Shown: positions 17,509-25,723, counted from the first letter of the stretch. The stretch: DNA of 64,000 nucleotides from Pseudotabrizicola algicola (GCF_010915705.1 NZ_JAAIKE010000002.1:620001-684000); one strand, 5' to 3'. Numbers and translations: made by a program. Notes: generated from the letters alone by a model not told the origin.

Positions 17509-18680
17509 CGACCTTTGACCACGGCCTTGATCAGCGCATGCGTGGGCCTTCCCTGACCATCTGGATGATCGGCCTTTCACTGGTGGTGTTTATACTATGG
17601 GCCTCGTTCGCATGGCTGGCCGAGATTGTCCGCGCCGAGGGGCAGATCGTGTCTTCATCGCGGCCCCAGATCATCCAGAACCTCGAGGGAGGCATTCTGG
17701 CAGAGCTGTTCGTGGCCGAGGGGGACACGGTAGAGCCGGGGCAAACGCTCGCGCGGCTTTATGGCACGCAGTATCAGGCTGCCGTGGATGACCTGAGTGA
17801 TCAGATCGCCACTCTGGAAGTGCGCAAGCTGCGACTGGAGGCGGAACTGGAAGGCAGGTCAGAGTTTGTGGTTCCCGACGACATCGCGCGCCGAGTTGCC
17901 GATGTGGTTGCATCAGAGCGCACGTTGCTGGAAGCCCGCATGTCTGAGCAATCGGCGCGCGTGGCGGGGGCGAAGGCGATCCTCAAACAGGCGGAGACCG
18001 AGCGCGACCTGCTGGAGCGGATGTACAAGCAGGAGGTCGCACCTCTGATCGAGGTGACACGCGCCCGCAAAGCGGCCTCTGATGCTGAGGCACAGCTTGC
18101 CGAGGCGCGCACGATGGCAGAACTTGATCGCGCATCCACCTATTCTGAAACGCAGGCCCAACTGGCTTCTTTGCGGCAGCGGTTGAAACAGGCGCAAGAT
18201 CAGCTGTCGCGCACCGAACTTGTGGCACCGATGCGGGGGGTGGTGAACAAACTGTCGCTGACGACCATCGGTGGAGTGGTGCGCCCCGGTGAAGAGATCA
18301 TGCAGATCATACCGCTGGATGAAGAGCTTTTCGTCGAGGCGCGGGTGAAGCCCCGCGATATCGCACAGGTGCGGCTGGATCAGATGGCGACGATCAAACT
18401 ATCCGCCTATGACTATACCATCTACGGCAGCCTGCAGGCACGGGTAACCTTTGTGTCGGCCGATACCTTCAGGGATGAACGGTCACGCACCCCGGACGGC
18501 GATCCGCATTACAAAGTGACACTGCGGGTGGACAGCCAGCACCTCACAGAGCGCCAGAAAAACCTTGAAATCCGGCCTGGCATGCAGGCAACGGTAGAGT
18601 TGCAGACCGGGGGCAAGACCATCCTGACCTATCTGACAAAGCCACTTTACAAGGCAAACGAAGCGCTGCGCGAACGCTAG
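17505..18680 (+). CDS. HlyD-family periplasmic adaptor of the type I secretion system
   Basis: A 391-residue membrane-fusion protein. It has a short cytoplasmic N-terminus, one transmembrane helix (about 17-42), a lipoyl half-motif (IVSSSRPQIIQNLEGGIL), a long coiled-coil hairpin (about 95-235), the second lipoyl half (LVAPMRGVVNKLS) and a beta-barrel domain to the end. It overlaps the exporter stop by four bases (ATGA). It completes the three-part secretion machine; no gene for a calcium-dependent protease such as LapG is visible nearby. Confidence 0.92.
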   Translation: MTTFDHGLDQRMRGPSLTIWMIGLSLVVFILWASFAWLAEIVRAEGQIVSSSRPQIIQNLEGGILAELFVAEGDTVEPGQTLARLYGTQYQAAVDDLSDQIATLEVRKLRLEAELEGRSEFVVPDDIARRVADVVASERTLLEARMSEQSARVAGAKAILKQAETERDLLERMYKQEVAPLIEVTRARKAASDAEAQLAEARTMAELDRASTYSETQAQLASLRQRLKQAQDQLSRTELVAPMRGVVNKLSLTTIGGVVRPGEEIMQIIPLDEELFVEARVKPRDIAQVRLDQMATIKLSAYDYTIYGSLQARVTFVSADTFRDERSRTPDGDPHYKVTLRVDSQHLTERQKNLEIRPGMQATVELQTGGKTILTYLTKPLYKANEALRER

Positions 18681-18786
18681 GACTGTTTGTGGTATCCGAA
18701 GAACATCGGCTCAAGGGAGGCATAAGAAAAACGGCAGGCACCCCGTGCAGGGGCGCCCGCCATGTCGTTACAGCGCAGACCGGATG

Positions 18787-19284
18787 TCAGGCTGCTTCAA
18801 GGGCCGTTGCATTTACGGAACTGTCCGCAAGAGCCGTCAGCCGCTCGTCGGTCGACATTTCTTCTTCCAGTGTCTGATCCAGAAGCTTAACCACTTCATC
18901 CATGCCCAGCACTTCTGCCCAAGCTTTCAGGGTGCCGTAGCGCGCCATCTCATAATGTTCGACAGCCTGCGCGGCGGCCACCAGCCCCGCATCAATCGCG
19001 GCCGAACCTTTGAAAGTGTCCAGCACTTCCTCGCCTTCTTCGATGATGCCTTCAATCGCCGGACAGGTTTTGCCGACCGCCCGCTTGCCGATGATTTCGA
19101 ACACCTGCTGGAGGCGCTCGATCTGCACCTGTGTTTCCTCGGCGTGGGTGCTGAAGGCCTCTTTCAATTCTTCGGACTGCGCGCCGCGGGCCATCTTGGG
19201 CAGCGCTTTCAGGATTTTGCGCTCGGCGTAATAGATGTCCTTGAGGTTCTCGAGAAACAGATCGTTCAACGTTTTCGTCTTCAT
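18787..19284 (-). CDS. DUF892 (YciE/YciF) ferritin-like stress protein
   Basis: A 165-residue all-helical protein with the DUF892 N-terminus (LNDLFLENLKDIYYAERKIL) and ferritin-like Glu/His pairs such as AEETQVQIERLQQVF and QAVEHYEMARYGTL. E. coli YciE/YciF belong to the stationary/osmotic-stress regulon; a di-metal site is likely but the reaction is unproven. The start ATG at 19284 has AAGGAG eight bases upstream. A longer open frame to 19665 is not supported. An EcfG-type promoter lies at 19342-19366 on the same strand. Gene and promoter together mark the left end of the stress island. Confidence 0.92.
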   Translation of the reverse strand: MKTKTLNDLFLENLKDIYYAERKILKALPKMARGAQSEELKEAFSTHAEETQVQIERLQQVFEIIGKRAVGKTCPAIEGIIEEGEEVLDTFKGSAAIDAGLVAAAQAVEHYEMARYGTLKAWAEVLGMDEVVKLLDQTLEEEMSTDERLTALADSSVNATALEAA

Positions 19285-19341
19285 GATGATCTCCTTGATC
19301 CTGTCCGGCTGCAGATCGCAGCCTCGCATTGGCGGGAGAAG

Positions 19342-19366
19342 AACCGGGTGCTGTGTCATTTGTTCC
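19342..19366 (-). promoter_or_regulatory. EcfG-type promoter for the DUF892 gene
   Basis: On the minus strand GGAAC (19366-19362) is followed after 17 bases by GTT (19344-19342), 58 bases before the start codon. It is divergent to the next site. Confidence 0.7.
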
Positions 19367-19402
19367 GCAAGAGACGTGACCAAATCTGGTCGCATTTCGG
19401 CG

Positions 19403-19428
19403 GGAACAATCGGCCCAGCGGCACCGTT
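19403..19428 (+). promoter_or_regulatory. EcfG-type promoter for the microprotein pair at 19465
   Basis: GGAAC (19403-19407), 17 bases, then CGTT (19425-19428), about 37 bases upstream of the ATG. This is a near-perfect match to the alphaproteobacterial general-stress consensus. Confidence 0.75.
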
Positions 19429-19464
19429 GAGGGAGGGTCCTCGTACCACGGAAAGGGGAAACCC

Positions 19465-19617
19465 ATGTCTAAACCACACGCCAAACCGCCCGGACAGTCG
19501 GCGAATATTCAGCCGCGCCCTTCTCCGGATCGTTCCGATGCCGGCCCCAAGCGAGAGCAAAAGCAGGCGGGACAGTCCCTTGCCGATCCGCAGGCGGAGA
19601 AGAACGATGCCGAATGA
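19465..19617 (+). CDS. Hydrophilic 50-residue microprotein
   Basis: A small Pro/Gln/Lys/Asp-rich protein (begins MSKPHAKPPGQSANIQPRPS, ends EKNDAE) with no predicted membrane segment or known domain. It is likely disordered. The start ATG at 19465 has GGAAAGGGG upstream and lies directly behind an EcfG-type promoter. Its 3' end overlaps the next small gene by 11 bases in another frame. I do not recognise the family; composition resembles stress-induced disordered proteins. Confidence 0.65.
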   Translation: MSKPHAKPPGQSANIQPRPSPDRSDAGPKREQKQAGQSLADPQAEKNDAE

Positions 19618-19753
19618 GCCGAAACCCGCGCGTGAGAAGCGCCCGCCGTCACCAGATCGCAACAATGATCAGGATGACCACGAAGGGTCAGCGCACAGCC
19701 CCGAAGAGTTCAAGAAGGGGTGGCCTGCGGATACGGGCGATGCCAAGCCCTGA
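19607..19753 (+). CDS. Hydrophilic 48-residue microprotein
   Basis: A small charged protein starting MPNEPKPAREKRPPSPDRNN and ending KKGWPADTGDAKP. The ATG at 19607 has GGAGAAG about 5-10 bases upstream, inside the preceding gene's last codons, which suggests coupled translation. It is rich in Pro, Asp, Glu and Lys with a lone Trp near the end; no domain is recognised. It is probably co-transcribed with the upstream microprotein from the EcfG-type promoter at 19403. Confidence 0.6.
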   Translation: MPNEPKPAREKRPPSPDRNNDQDDHEGSAHSPEEFKKGWPADTGDAKP

Positions 19754-19773
19754 CGATCAGGCCATCGTTGGCA

Positions 19774-19995
19774 TTACAGTCGGGCAACCGCACCGTCCGA
19801 CGCGGCGTCGTCCGAATTCTGCTCGGAAAACTTGGCCTGAAGTTTGAGGGCGAGTTCCATCATTTCGGGTGGAACGGGCTCTGCCCGAATTGCATCAAGA
19901 ACCGCTTCTGCCGTGCCATTCAGCATGTCATCAGGGGTTTGGTTCGCTTTGACATCTGTTTTCACGCCAAGACCCGCCCTCTGTTTCTTAATCAA
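19774..19995 (-). CDS. NepR-like small protein (second copy of the anti-sigma fold?)
   Basis: A 73-residue protein with natural codon use. It has a helix, then AEPVPPEMMELALKLQAKF (about 38-56). The layout helix-(A)xPVP-helix-LQA, with PVP at residues 40-42, matches the NepR protein encoded at 35259 (APVPEHLQRLIDALQARL, PVP at 41-43). NepR proteins bind EcfG sigma factors and are released by PhyR. The start is TTG at 19995 with only a weak ribosome site; an internal GTG at codon 11 is an alternative. It is divergent from a single-domain response regulator. The anti-sigma role is inferred from pattern similarity only. Confidence 0.5.
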   Translation of the reverse strand: MIKKQRAGLGVKTDVKANQTPDDMLNGTAEAVLDAIRAEPVPPEMMELALKLQAKFSEQNSDDAASDGAVARL

Positions 19996-20111
19996 TCGTC
20001 ACTTCATTCAAGATAGTCGAAGTGGGGGCTTCATACAGTCAAAATGCGTGCCAGAGACACAAAAAAACGTGATTCTCTTGTATTTCACCCAGAGAAACCG
20101 TCGAGAAAGCG

Positions 20112-20137
20112 GGAACCGGGCCCTCGAAATGTGCGTT
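20112..20137 (+). promoter_or_regulatory. EcfG-type promoter for the single-domain response regulator
   Basis: GGAAC (20112-20116), 17 bases, CGTT (20134-20137), about 88 bases before the ATG at 20226. It is the same spacing class as the site at 19403. Confidence 0.72.
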
Positions 20138-20225
20138 TAAGCGCGACGATGGGCGCCGGGGGCATCAATGGACAAATTTGCACTGTCCGCCTGTCAAACC
20201 GATTGGTCAGCCCGAGGGAGGGGGT

Positions 20226-20642
20226 ATGGAGCGCGCCACAACGCAACGGGACGGCACTTGCAACATTCTGGTCATGGAAGACGATTACATCGTGGCTCTT
20301 GACCTGTGCACTTATCTGGAAAGCATCGGCGTCACCGTGATCGGGCCCGCCGGAATGATCAAGGCAGGGCTGGAAATCGCCAGAAGCGCCGAAGCAATTG
20401 ATGGTGCCTTGCTCGATGTCAACATCGCGGGCCAGACGGTGTTCGCAGTTGCCGACGCGCTTATCGAGCGCAAGGTGCCGATCACCTTCGTCACCGCCTA
20501 TGACAGTAGCATGTTGCCCGCCCCATACCGCCACTTTGCTCGCATCGAAAAGCCAATCGAAAGCGCGCAGGTGGCCGAGGCCGTTGAGCGCATGTGCAAA
20601 CAGGCGATGAAATGTCGGCCGCAGCAGATGCTGGCCGACTGA
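20226..20642 (+). CDS. Single-domain response regulator (receiver only)
   Basis: A 138-residue receiver with acidic pocket E18-D19-D20, phospho-acceptor D64 (ALLDVN), T90 (FVTAYD) and K109 (RIEKP). There is no output domain, so it works by protein contact or as a phosphate sink. The sequence around T90-K109 resembles receivers in alphaproteobacterial general-stress pathways. The ATG at 20226 has GGGAGGGGG upstream; earlier in-frame codons have none. An EcfG-type promoter precedes it, so it could form a feedback element. A partner HWE kinase lies 0.8 kb downstream. Confidence 0.88.
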   Translation: MERATTQRDGTCNILVMEDDYIVALDLCTYLESIGVTVIGPAGMIKAGLEIARSAEAIDGALLDVNIAGQTVFAVADALIERKVPITFVTAYDSSMLPAPYRHFARIEKPIESAQVAEAVERMCKQAMKCRPQQMLAD

Positions 20643-20654
20643 CAGCCCGACACC

Positions 20655-21227
20655 CTAGTGCAAAAGTCGACGCCCGTGATCTTCGGCCAGCGTGCGCATC
20701 AGACGTTCAAGCCAAGGGCCGACCTGCGTCATCACCGGCAGCGGGTCCGGATCGGCGATGGCGCGGCGAAGGGTCAATTCGACAAGACGATCGGCAGCAC
20801 TTTTGTCTTGCATCAATTCGCGGGCGCGCAGGCGCAATTGCGGGACGAGGTCTGCAATGGTCTGAGGATTGGCAAGACCTGACCGCGCGAGGATCTTGAC
20901 CGTCGTCTGCGGAGCCATCGGCTTGTTGATGCAGACGACTTCGGCAAAGCGCGGGGGCAACAGAGGCTGATCGAACCCGGTGTAAAAGACAAAGGGCACA
21001 CCGTCCTGCAACATCTGGTCAGCCAGAGGAAAAACCATCTGGCCCCGGAGATCGACATCGAGCACGGCCATCTGGCTGGTGGGTGCCAGACGGGTGGCTT
21101 CGGCCAGACTGGCACAGGGACCAATCACTTGTGCATTGGCCGCCCTGAACTCATTCGCCAGTTCGGTCGCAACAAAATAATCATCCTCGGCGATAAGAAC
21201 CCGCCGCCCCTGAAAGTCGAATAGCAT
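20655..21227 (-). CDS. Response regulator with receiver and short helical C-terminal extension
   Basis: A 190-residue protein with receiver residues E14-D15-D16, phospho-acceptor D57 (VLDVDLRG), T83 (FYTGFD) and K102 (INKPM). About 75 mostly helical residues of no recognised output family follow. It is divergent from the large HWE kinase at 21457 and convergent with the single receiver at 20226 (12-base gap), so the three probably form one signalling set. The C-terminal part is neither a DNA-binding domain nor the sigma-like domain of PhyR, which is N-terminal. No EcfG-type site was found on its promoter side. Confidence 0.82.
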   Translation of the reverse strand: MLFDFQGRRVLIAEDDYFVATELANEFRAANAQVIGPCASLAEATRLAPTSQMAVLDVDLRGQMVFPLADQMLQDGVPFVFYTGFDQPLLPPRFAEVVCINKPMAPQTTVKILARSGLANPQTIADLVPQLRLRARELMQDKSAADRLVELTLRRAIADPDPLPVMTQVGPWLERLMRTLAEDHGRRLLH

Positions 21228-21456
21228 GCAAAGCCCCCCGGATCCCGATACGACGATGATACCTTAGCGTGGGTCATGACGCATTCACCCAAGACAACCC
21301 CTTTGGCCGCGCAATCACAAGTAGATAAGGGCGATCGCGAAGGGCGTCGGAACATTTCCGCCGAAAAGCATCATCGCAGGACAAGCCGCGGAACCTTTTG
21401 CCCTGCCGCCGTCTTTAACCTCTGACAGGGCTGGCCCCGTCTTCGACAGGTAGAAT

Positions 21457-24400
21457 ATGGTCAGCAAGAATTCACCTTTGCCGGGGCGCGCTGCGCCGCA
21501 GGATCGCTCACGCAAAGAGAAAGTTGTGGCATGGGAAGCCGTGTATGGCCCCCGCAGCTCCTGGCCTGATTGCGTTCGCGCCGCATCTGAACTGGTGCTG
21601 GAGGCAAAGGCTCCGGCGGCGGTGCTTTGGGACGACCCGCCACGATTGATTTCCAATTCGGCCTTTGAAAATCTGCGTGGTGTGAGGACAGAAAGCTTGA
21701 CGCCAGAGCTTCGCATGGCTCTCGAGCCTTCTCTGGTGTCGATCAGACAGGGCCAAAGCGTCCTGCTGCGCCTGCAAGGCAGTGACCCGGCACCTGCGTC
21801 TGATCCGGCGCAAGACTTGGTGATGTCGCCTTTATGGGGCGCAGATGGCGGCGTGGTTGGAGCGCTTGTCACGCAACTGAACCGCGGCGTGGGCGATCCT
21901 GCACCGCCGGTTCTGCAAGACATGGGCGCTTATCGGCGCTTGTTCGAAGTGATCGACCAGGGCTTTTGTCTTGCGGAAGTCCTTTTCACGCCAGAGGGGC
22001 AAGCCTGTGACTACAGGTTTCTGGAAACCAACAGCGCCTTTAGCCAACATACGGGGATGCAGAATGCTGTAGGCAGAACTGCGCTCGAACTTGTGCCGGA
22101 GTTGGAACGGGGCTGGGTCGAGCTTTATGCGAATGTCGTCCTGACGGGTCGCAGCATACGCTTTGAATATCAGGCCGAACCTATCGGTCGGCTTTTTGAT
22201 GTCTTTGCTGCCCGTGTTGGTGGCGACGACAGCCGCATTGTCGGGATCATCTTCCGTGACATAACAGAGCATCGCGCGCGGGAAGCCGAATTGCGTGCAA
22301 GCAATGCTCGCAAGGCCTTTCTTCTGGAACTCTCCGACGCAATCTGCGCACCGGGCGATGCGGCTTGCGTGCAGTGGTCAAGCTTGCGACTTTTGGGCGA
22401 GCATCTGGGCGTGGACCGCGTGGCCTGGCTGGATATGACAGAACCGGATGCCGCTGTGGGGAGGGCTTATTGCGCCGGTGCCGACAGCGTCCAGGATTAC
22501 CAGATCGAAAGCCTCCTCGGCCAAAACATTGGTCACCGGTTTGCCACCGGTCAGATTGAAGTCTGCGCCGACACGCGCACGGGCGGCTTGTCAGCGCAGG
22601 CCGTTGCCACGCTCGAGGCCGTATCGGCACGCGCCTTTGTCGCCGTACCCTACTTGCGCGGCGGCAAACTGATTGGCGGGCTGGTTGTCCATAATAAACA
22701 GCCGCGCAATTGGAGTGCGGCGGAATTGACCCTGATGGCCGAGGCGACAGAACGGATCATGCCGGCGCTGGAACAGGCCCGCGCCGAGAGCGCCTTGCGC
22801 CAAAGCGAGGAAAAATTCCGTCAGCTTGCCGATCTGGCCCCGTCCGTCGTCTGGATGGCCGACGCCGACGGCACGATCAGCTATGTCAGCGAACAATGGC
22901 AGCACTTTGCGGGACAAGATCCTCACGGGCCAAAGACCGGGCCGTCAGCTTTCCTGTTGCACCCCGATGACCGGTCAAAAGCGAAACAGGCATGGGCAGC
23001 GGCGCTGCGCAGCGGAGAGCCATTCGAGATGGAACTGCGCAATCGCCGCAAAGACGGGCAATACCGCTGGTGCCTGACCCGCGCCCGGCCGCAGCACGGC
23101 GCAGAAGGCCGCATCTTGTGCTGGTTCGGAACGACCACCGACATTGACGATCAGAAGCGCACCGAAGAATTCCTGCGACAAAGCGAAGGACGGCAGGCCT
23201 TTCTGCTGTCCTTGGTCGATGCCTTGCGACAATCGGCCCCGCTTCCAGCGCAGAAGGAAGCCTGCCGCCTTGTCGCACAGCATTTGCAAGTGAACCGCGC
23301 TTTCTTTGCAGAACTGGATGAACCCACCGGGAAAGTGCACGTCGCGCAGGATCACTTTGACCCCGCGCTGAACTCGGTCGCGGGAAGCTATCGTGCGGAC
23401 AGCTTCGGCCTGGCAATGACACTGCTGCGCCGGGGAGATCGGTTCGAGGTTTGCGACATGCGCAGCCATTCGGCCATCCCCGCATTTGTGCAGGCCCGTT
23501 TTCTGGCAGGCCAGATCGCCGCTTGCCTCTGCGTGCCGGTCATTCTTGGCGGACAGACGGCGGGGGCGATCTGCGTCACCACCTGCGAGGCGCGGCAATG
23601 GACGGAAGCAGAAGTGGAACTTCTGGCCGAAGCAGGACAGAGAATCTGGGCGGCTGTCGCGCAAACCCGGTCAGAAACCGCCCAGCGCGCCATCGATACA
23701 CGCTTCCGAACCTTGGTCGAGGGTATGCCACAGCTTGTCTGGCGTGCGGCGACCAGTGGCCGCTGGACATGGGCCAGCCCCCAGTGGACCGCTTTCACAA
23801 ACCTCACGAACAGCCAAAGCCAGAATGCGGGATGGTTGGACGCGGTTCATCCGGAGGACAGGGCAGAGGCAGAGGCGGCTTGGGCCCGGGCTCGAGATCT
23901 GGGCAAGTTCAGCGCGGAATACCGGTTGCGCGACCATGCCACGGATACCTATCGCTGGTTTCAGACACGCGCCTTGCCGGTGCGGGACGAGACGGGGCAT
24001 CCGGTAGAATGGCTTGGCACCTCGACCGATGTGCAAGGTCAGCATGACATGCAGGAACGGCTGCGCTCGCTGGTGGCCGAATTGCAGCACAGGACGCGCA
24101 ACCTGATGGCGGTGGTCATGGCGGTGACCGATCGCACCTTGGCTTCCAGCGCCACATTGGAGGATTTTCGCGTGGTCATCCAATCGCGACTCGGCTCGAT
24201 TGCGCGCACCAGCGGGCTGCTCTCCAAGCTGCGAGACGACGGGCAAATCACCTTTGACGAATTGCTTGCCAGCGTCTTCCAGGGGCATGGGATCGCGATA
24301 AAAGAAACCACCGGGCTGCGGGTGTCGGGACCGGCGGGCATAAGGCTGCGTTCCTCTTCGGTTCAGACCTTGGCGCTGGCCCTGCATGAACTCGTGGCAC

Positions 24401-24690
24401 AGAGCATAGCAAGCGGCGGGTTTGCAGGGGCGGGAGGATCGGTTTGCGTGGATTGGCACATGCAACATGTCGCAGAGGGCAAGCGGCGTCTGGTTCTGGC
24501 ATGGCGAGAGACCTTTGCAGAACCCTTGCCCCCGTCCCAGCTTGCCAAAGATCAAAGCAGCATCAGTTTTGGCCGCGAGTTGATTGAACGGGGTCTCTCC
24601 TATCAGCTTAATGCCGACACGTCCTATCGGCTGACCTCAGAAGGCCTCGCTTTTGATCTTTCCTTGCCGCTAACGCAGTATCGCACCTGA
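21457..24690 (+). CDS. PAS/GAF multi-sensor HWE-family histidine kinase with degenerate N-box
   Basis: A 1077-residue protein without clear membrane segments, so probably cytoplasmic. Apparent order: N-terminal region, PAS (about 155-270), GAF (285-435), PAS (447-565), GAF (585-735), PAS (745-855), then the HWE dimerisation/kinase domain. The H-box reads ELQHRTRNLMAVV with the phospho-His at 878. The N-box reads ALHELVAQSIASGG (His 977), where active relatives have HELATNAAKYG. The key Asn is therefore missing, and the GGP after the WRE motif is also absent. It may be a poor or non-catalytic kinase, or act as a sensor/phosphatase. It shares a divergent gap with the response regulator at 20655. 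Confidence 0.88.
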   Translation: MVSKNSPLPGRAAPQDRSRKEKVVAWEAVYGPRSSWPDCVRAASELVLEAKAPAAVLWDDPPRLISNSAFENLRGVRTESLTPELRMALEPSLVSIRQGQSVLLRLQGSDPAPASDPAQDLVMSPLWGADGGVVGALVTQLNRGVGDPAPPVLQDMGAYRRLFEVIDQGFCLAEVLFTPEGQACDYRFLETNSAFSQHTGMQNAVGRTALELVPELERGWVELYANVVLTGRSIRFEYQAEPIGRLFDVFAARVGGDDSRIVGIIFRDITEHRAREAELRASNARKAFLLELSDAICAPGDAACVQWSSLRLLGEHLGVDRVAWLDMTEPDAAVGRAYCAGADSVQDYQIESLLGQNIGHRFATGQIEVCADTRTGGLSAQAVATLEAVSARAFVAVPYLRGGKLIGGLVVHNKQPRNWSAAELTLMAEATERIMPALEQARAESALRQSEEKFRQLADLAPSVVWMADADGTISYVSEQWQHFAGQDPHGPKTGPSAFLLHPDDRSKAKQAWAAALRSGEPFEMELRNRRKDGQYRWCLTRARPQHGAEGRILCWFGTTTDIDDQKRTEEFLRQSEGRQAFLLSLVDALRQSAPLPAQKEACRLVAQHLQVNRAFFAELDEPTGKVHVAQDHFDPALNSVAGSYRADSFGLAMTLLRRGDRFEVCDMRSHSAIPAFVQARFLAGQIAACLCVPVILGGQTAGAICVTTCEARQWTEAEVELLAEAGQRIWAAVAQTRSETAQRAIDTRFRTLVEGMPQLVWRAATSGRWTWASPQWTAFTNLTNSQSQNAGWLDAVHPEDRAEAEAAWARARDLGKFSAEYRLRDHATDTYRWFQTRALPVRDETGHPVEWLGTSTDVQGQHDMQERLRSLVAELQHRTRNLMAVVMAVTDRTLASSATLEDFRVVIQSRLGSIARTSGLLSKLRDDGQITFDELLASVFQGHGIAIKETTGLRVSGPAGIRLRSSSVQTLALALHELVAQSIASGGFAGAGGSVCVDWHMQHVAEGKRRLVLAWRETFAEPLPPSQLAKDQSSISFGRELIERGLSYQLNADTSYRLTSEGLAFDLSLPLTQYRT

Positions 24691-24712
24691 CGGCATCGGT
24701 CACCGAATGGCA

Positions 24713-24740
24713 AAAGGGGCGCGGCCAAGCGCGCCCCTTT
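24713..24740. terminator. Bidirectional terminator between the HWE kinase and a convergent gene
   Basis: Perfect stem AAAGGGGCGC (24713-24722) / GCGCCCCTTT (24731-24740) with an eight-base loop, placed between two convergent stop codons. Confidence 0.8.
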
Positions 24741-24755
24741 CATCTGGCAGGAAAT

Positions 24756-25448
24756 TCAGAGGTTCGCGGTTGCCGCGCAGATCGCCTGCATGTTTTCGGG
24801 CGATACATCCATCATGCCCGTGACAGAGCCGCCTGCCGCCGTGGCACCTTCGCCCGTGCCAGTGGAGCCGATCTCTGCCGCGCCCGTGCCAGATGCACCA
24901 CCTTCGGCCGTTCCGGTGGTGGTCGTATCCGCACCGGTGCCGCCCTCGGTCCCTGTGCCGACAGAACCAGCGGCACCCGTGCCCGTGGTGGCGCTGCCCG
25001 CAGCACCTGCATCACCGCTGGTTGTGCCTCCCTCGGCCCCCGTCGTGGCAGAGCCAGTCGCATCGGCACCCGTGGTCGCGCTGCCTGCGCCGGTGGTGCT
25101 GTTTGTTCCCGTGGTGCTGTCTGTGCCGACAGTGCCCGATGCCGCTGCATCGCCCGTGGCCGCACCGCCCATGCTGCCTGCCGAGCCTTGCATGAACACC
25201 ATGCAGTCGCGGCGGATCATCGTCCGGTCTTCTTCCGACAACGTCTGCCATTGCGCTTCGATCTCGCTGGTCGAACGGACCGTGCTGCCATCTTCGCCGA
25301 ACATCGCGGAACCCAGCGAAGTCGACCAGTCAGACCCGAAGGTGCCCGACATTGCCGAAGTCCCGCTGGTGCCGTCGCTGGTCTGTGCCATCGCTACGGT
25401 TGCTGCCAGTTGCGCTGCCATCGTCACTGTAAGAAAGGTCAGTTTCAT
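24756..25448 (-). CDS. Secreted low-complexity protein with two-cysteine core (paralogue of 45811-46344)
   Basis: A 230-residue exported protein. The signal peptide is MKLTFLTVTMAAQLAATVAMAQ. A globular patch follows with EIEAQWQTLSEEDRTMIRRDC (split for length: motif E-I-x-A-x-W-x-x-L-S-x-x-D-x-x-x-I-x-x-x-C). Then comes a ~110-residue Gly/Thr/Ala/Ser-rich linker of GTGAxG-like repeats, and a C-terminal VSPENMQAICAATANL. The start at 25448 is chosen because GGAG lies seven bases upstream; an ATG four codons earlier lacks one. The two Cys could form a disulfide. I do not recognise a named family. A possible EcfG-type promoter is ~195 bases upstream. Confidence 0.75.
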   Translation of the reverse strand: MKLTFLTVTMAAQLAATVAMAQTSDGTSGTSAMSGTFGSDWSTSLGSAMFGEDGSTVRSTSEIEAQWQTLSEEDRTMIRRDCMVFMQGSAGSMGGAATGDAAASGTVGTDSTTGTNSTTGAGSATTGADATGSATTGAEGGTTSGDAGAAGSATTGTGAAGSVGTGTEGGTGADTTTTGTAEGGASGTGAAEIGSTGTGEGATAAGGSVTGMMDVSPENMQAICAATANL

Positions 25449-25641
25449 TGCCGTCTCCATTGCGTAAAAATTCGGGCCTTGCGTCGTCTTGATCAGGCGA
25501 TGCGCAACGCCTCTGCTCTGTCCGGGCCTGTGCAACACTGCTGCTGACGCGACCTAAGTCGCCAAGCCTGCTGTGCGGCCGCCCACAAGCGCCATCGGGG
25601 GAAGGTCTATCCCGCGGCATCGTTGCGACCCACCGCCTTCC

Positions 25642-25666
25642 AACTGGCCGCTTGGCCATTTGTTCC
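25642..25666 (-). promoter_or_regulatory. EcfG-type promoter, probably for the secreted protein at 24756
   Basis: Minus-strand GGAAC (25666-25662), 17 bases, GTT (25644-25642). The nearest downstream start is 25448, giving an unusually long ~190-base leader. The 336-base gap 25449-25784 otherwise holds only this site and the terminator below. Confidence 0.55.
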
Positions 25667-25723
25667 CGATGACGGGTCCGGAAGGCGCGGCTTTCGTCTC
25701 GAGCCAGTTCCGCCGTCTTCGGA

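Noticed and set aside
20655-21227. PhyR general-stress regulator
   Set aside because: PhyR has an N-terminal sigma-like domain before the receiver; this protein has the receiver first and only a short helical tail.
21349-21413. EcfG-type promoter for the large HWE kinase
   Set aside because: GGAAC occurs at 21349 and 21390, but neither has GTT at the required spacing (the second has only GTC).
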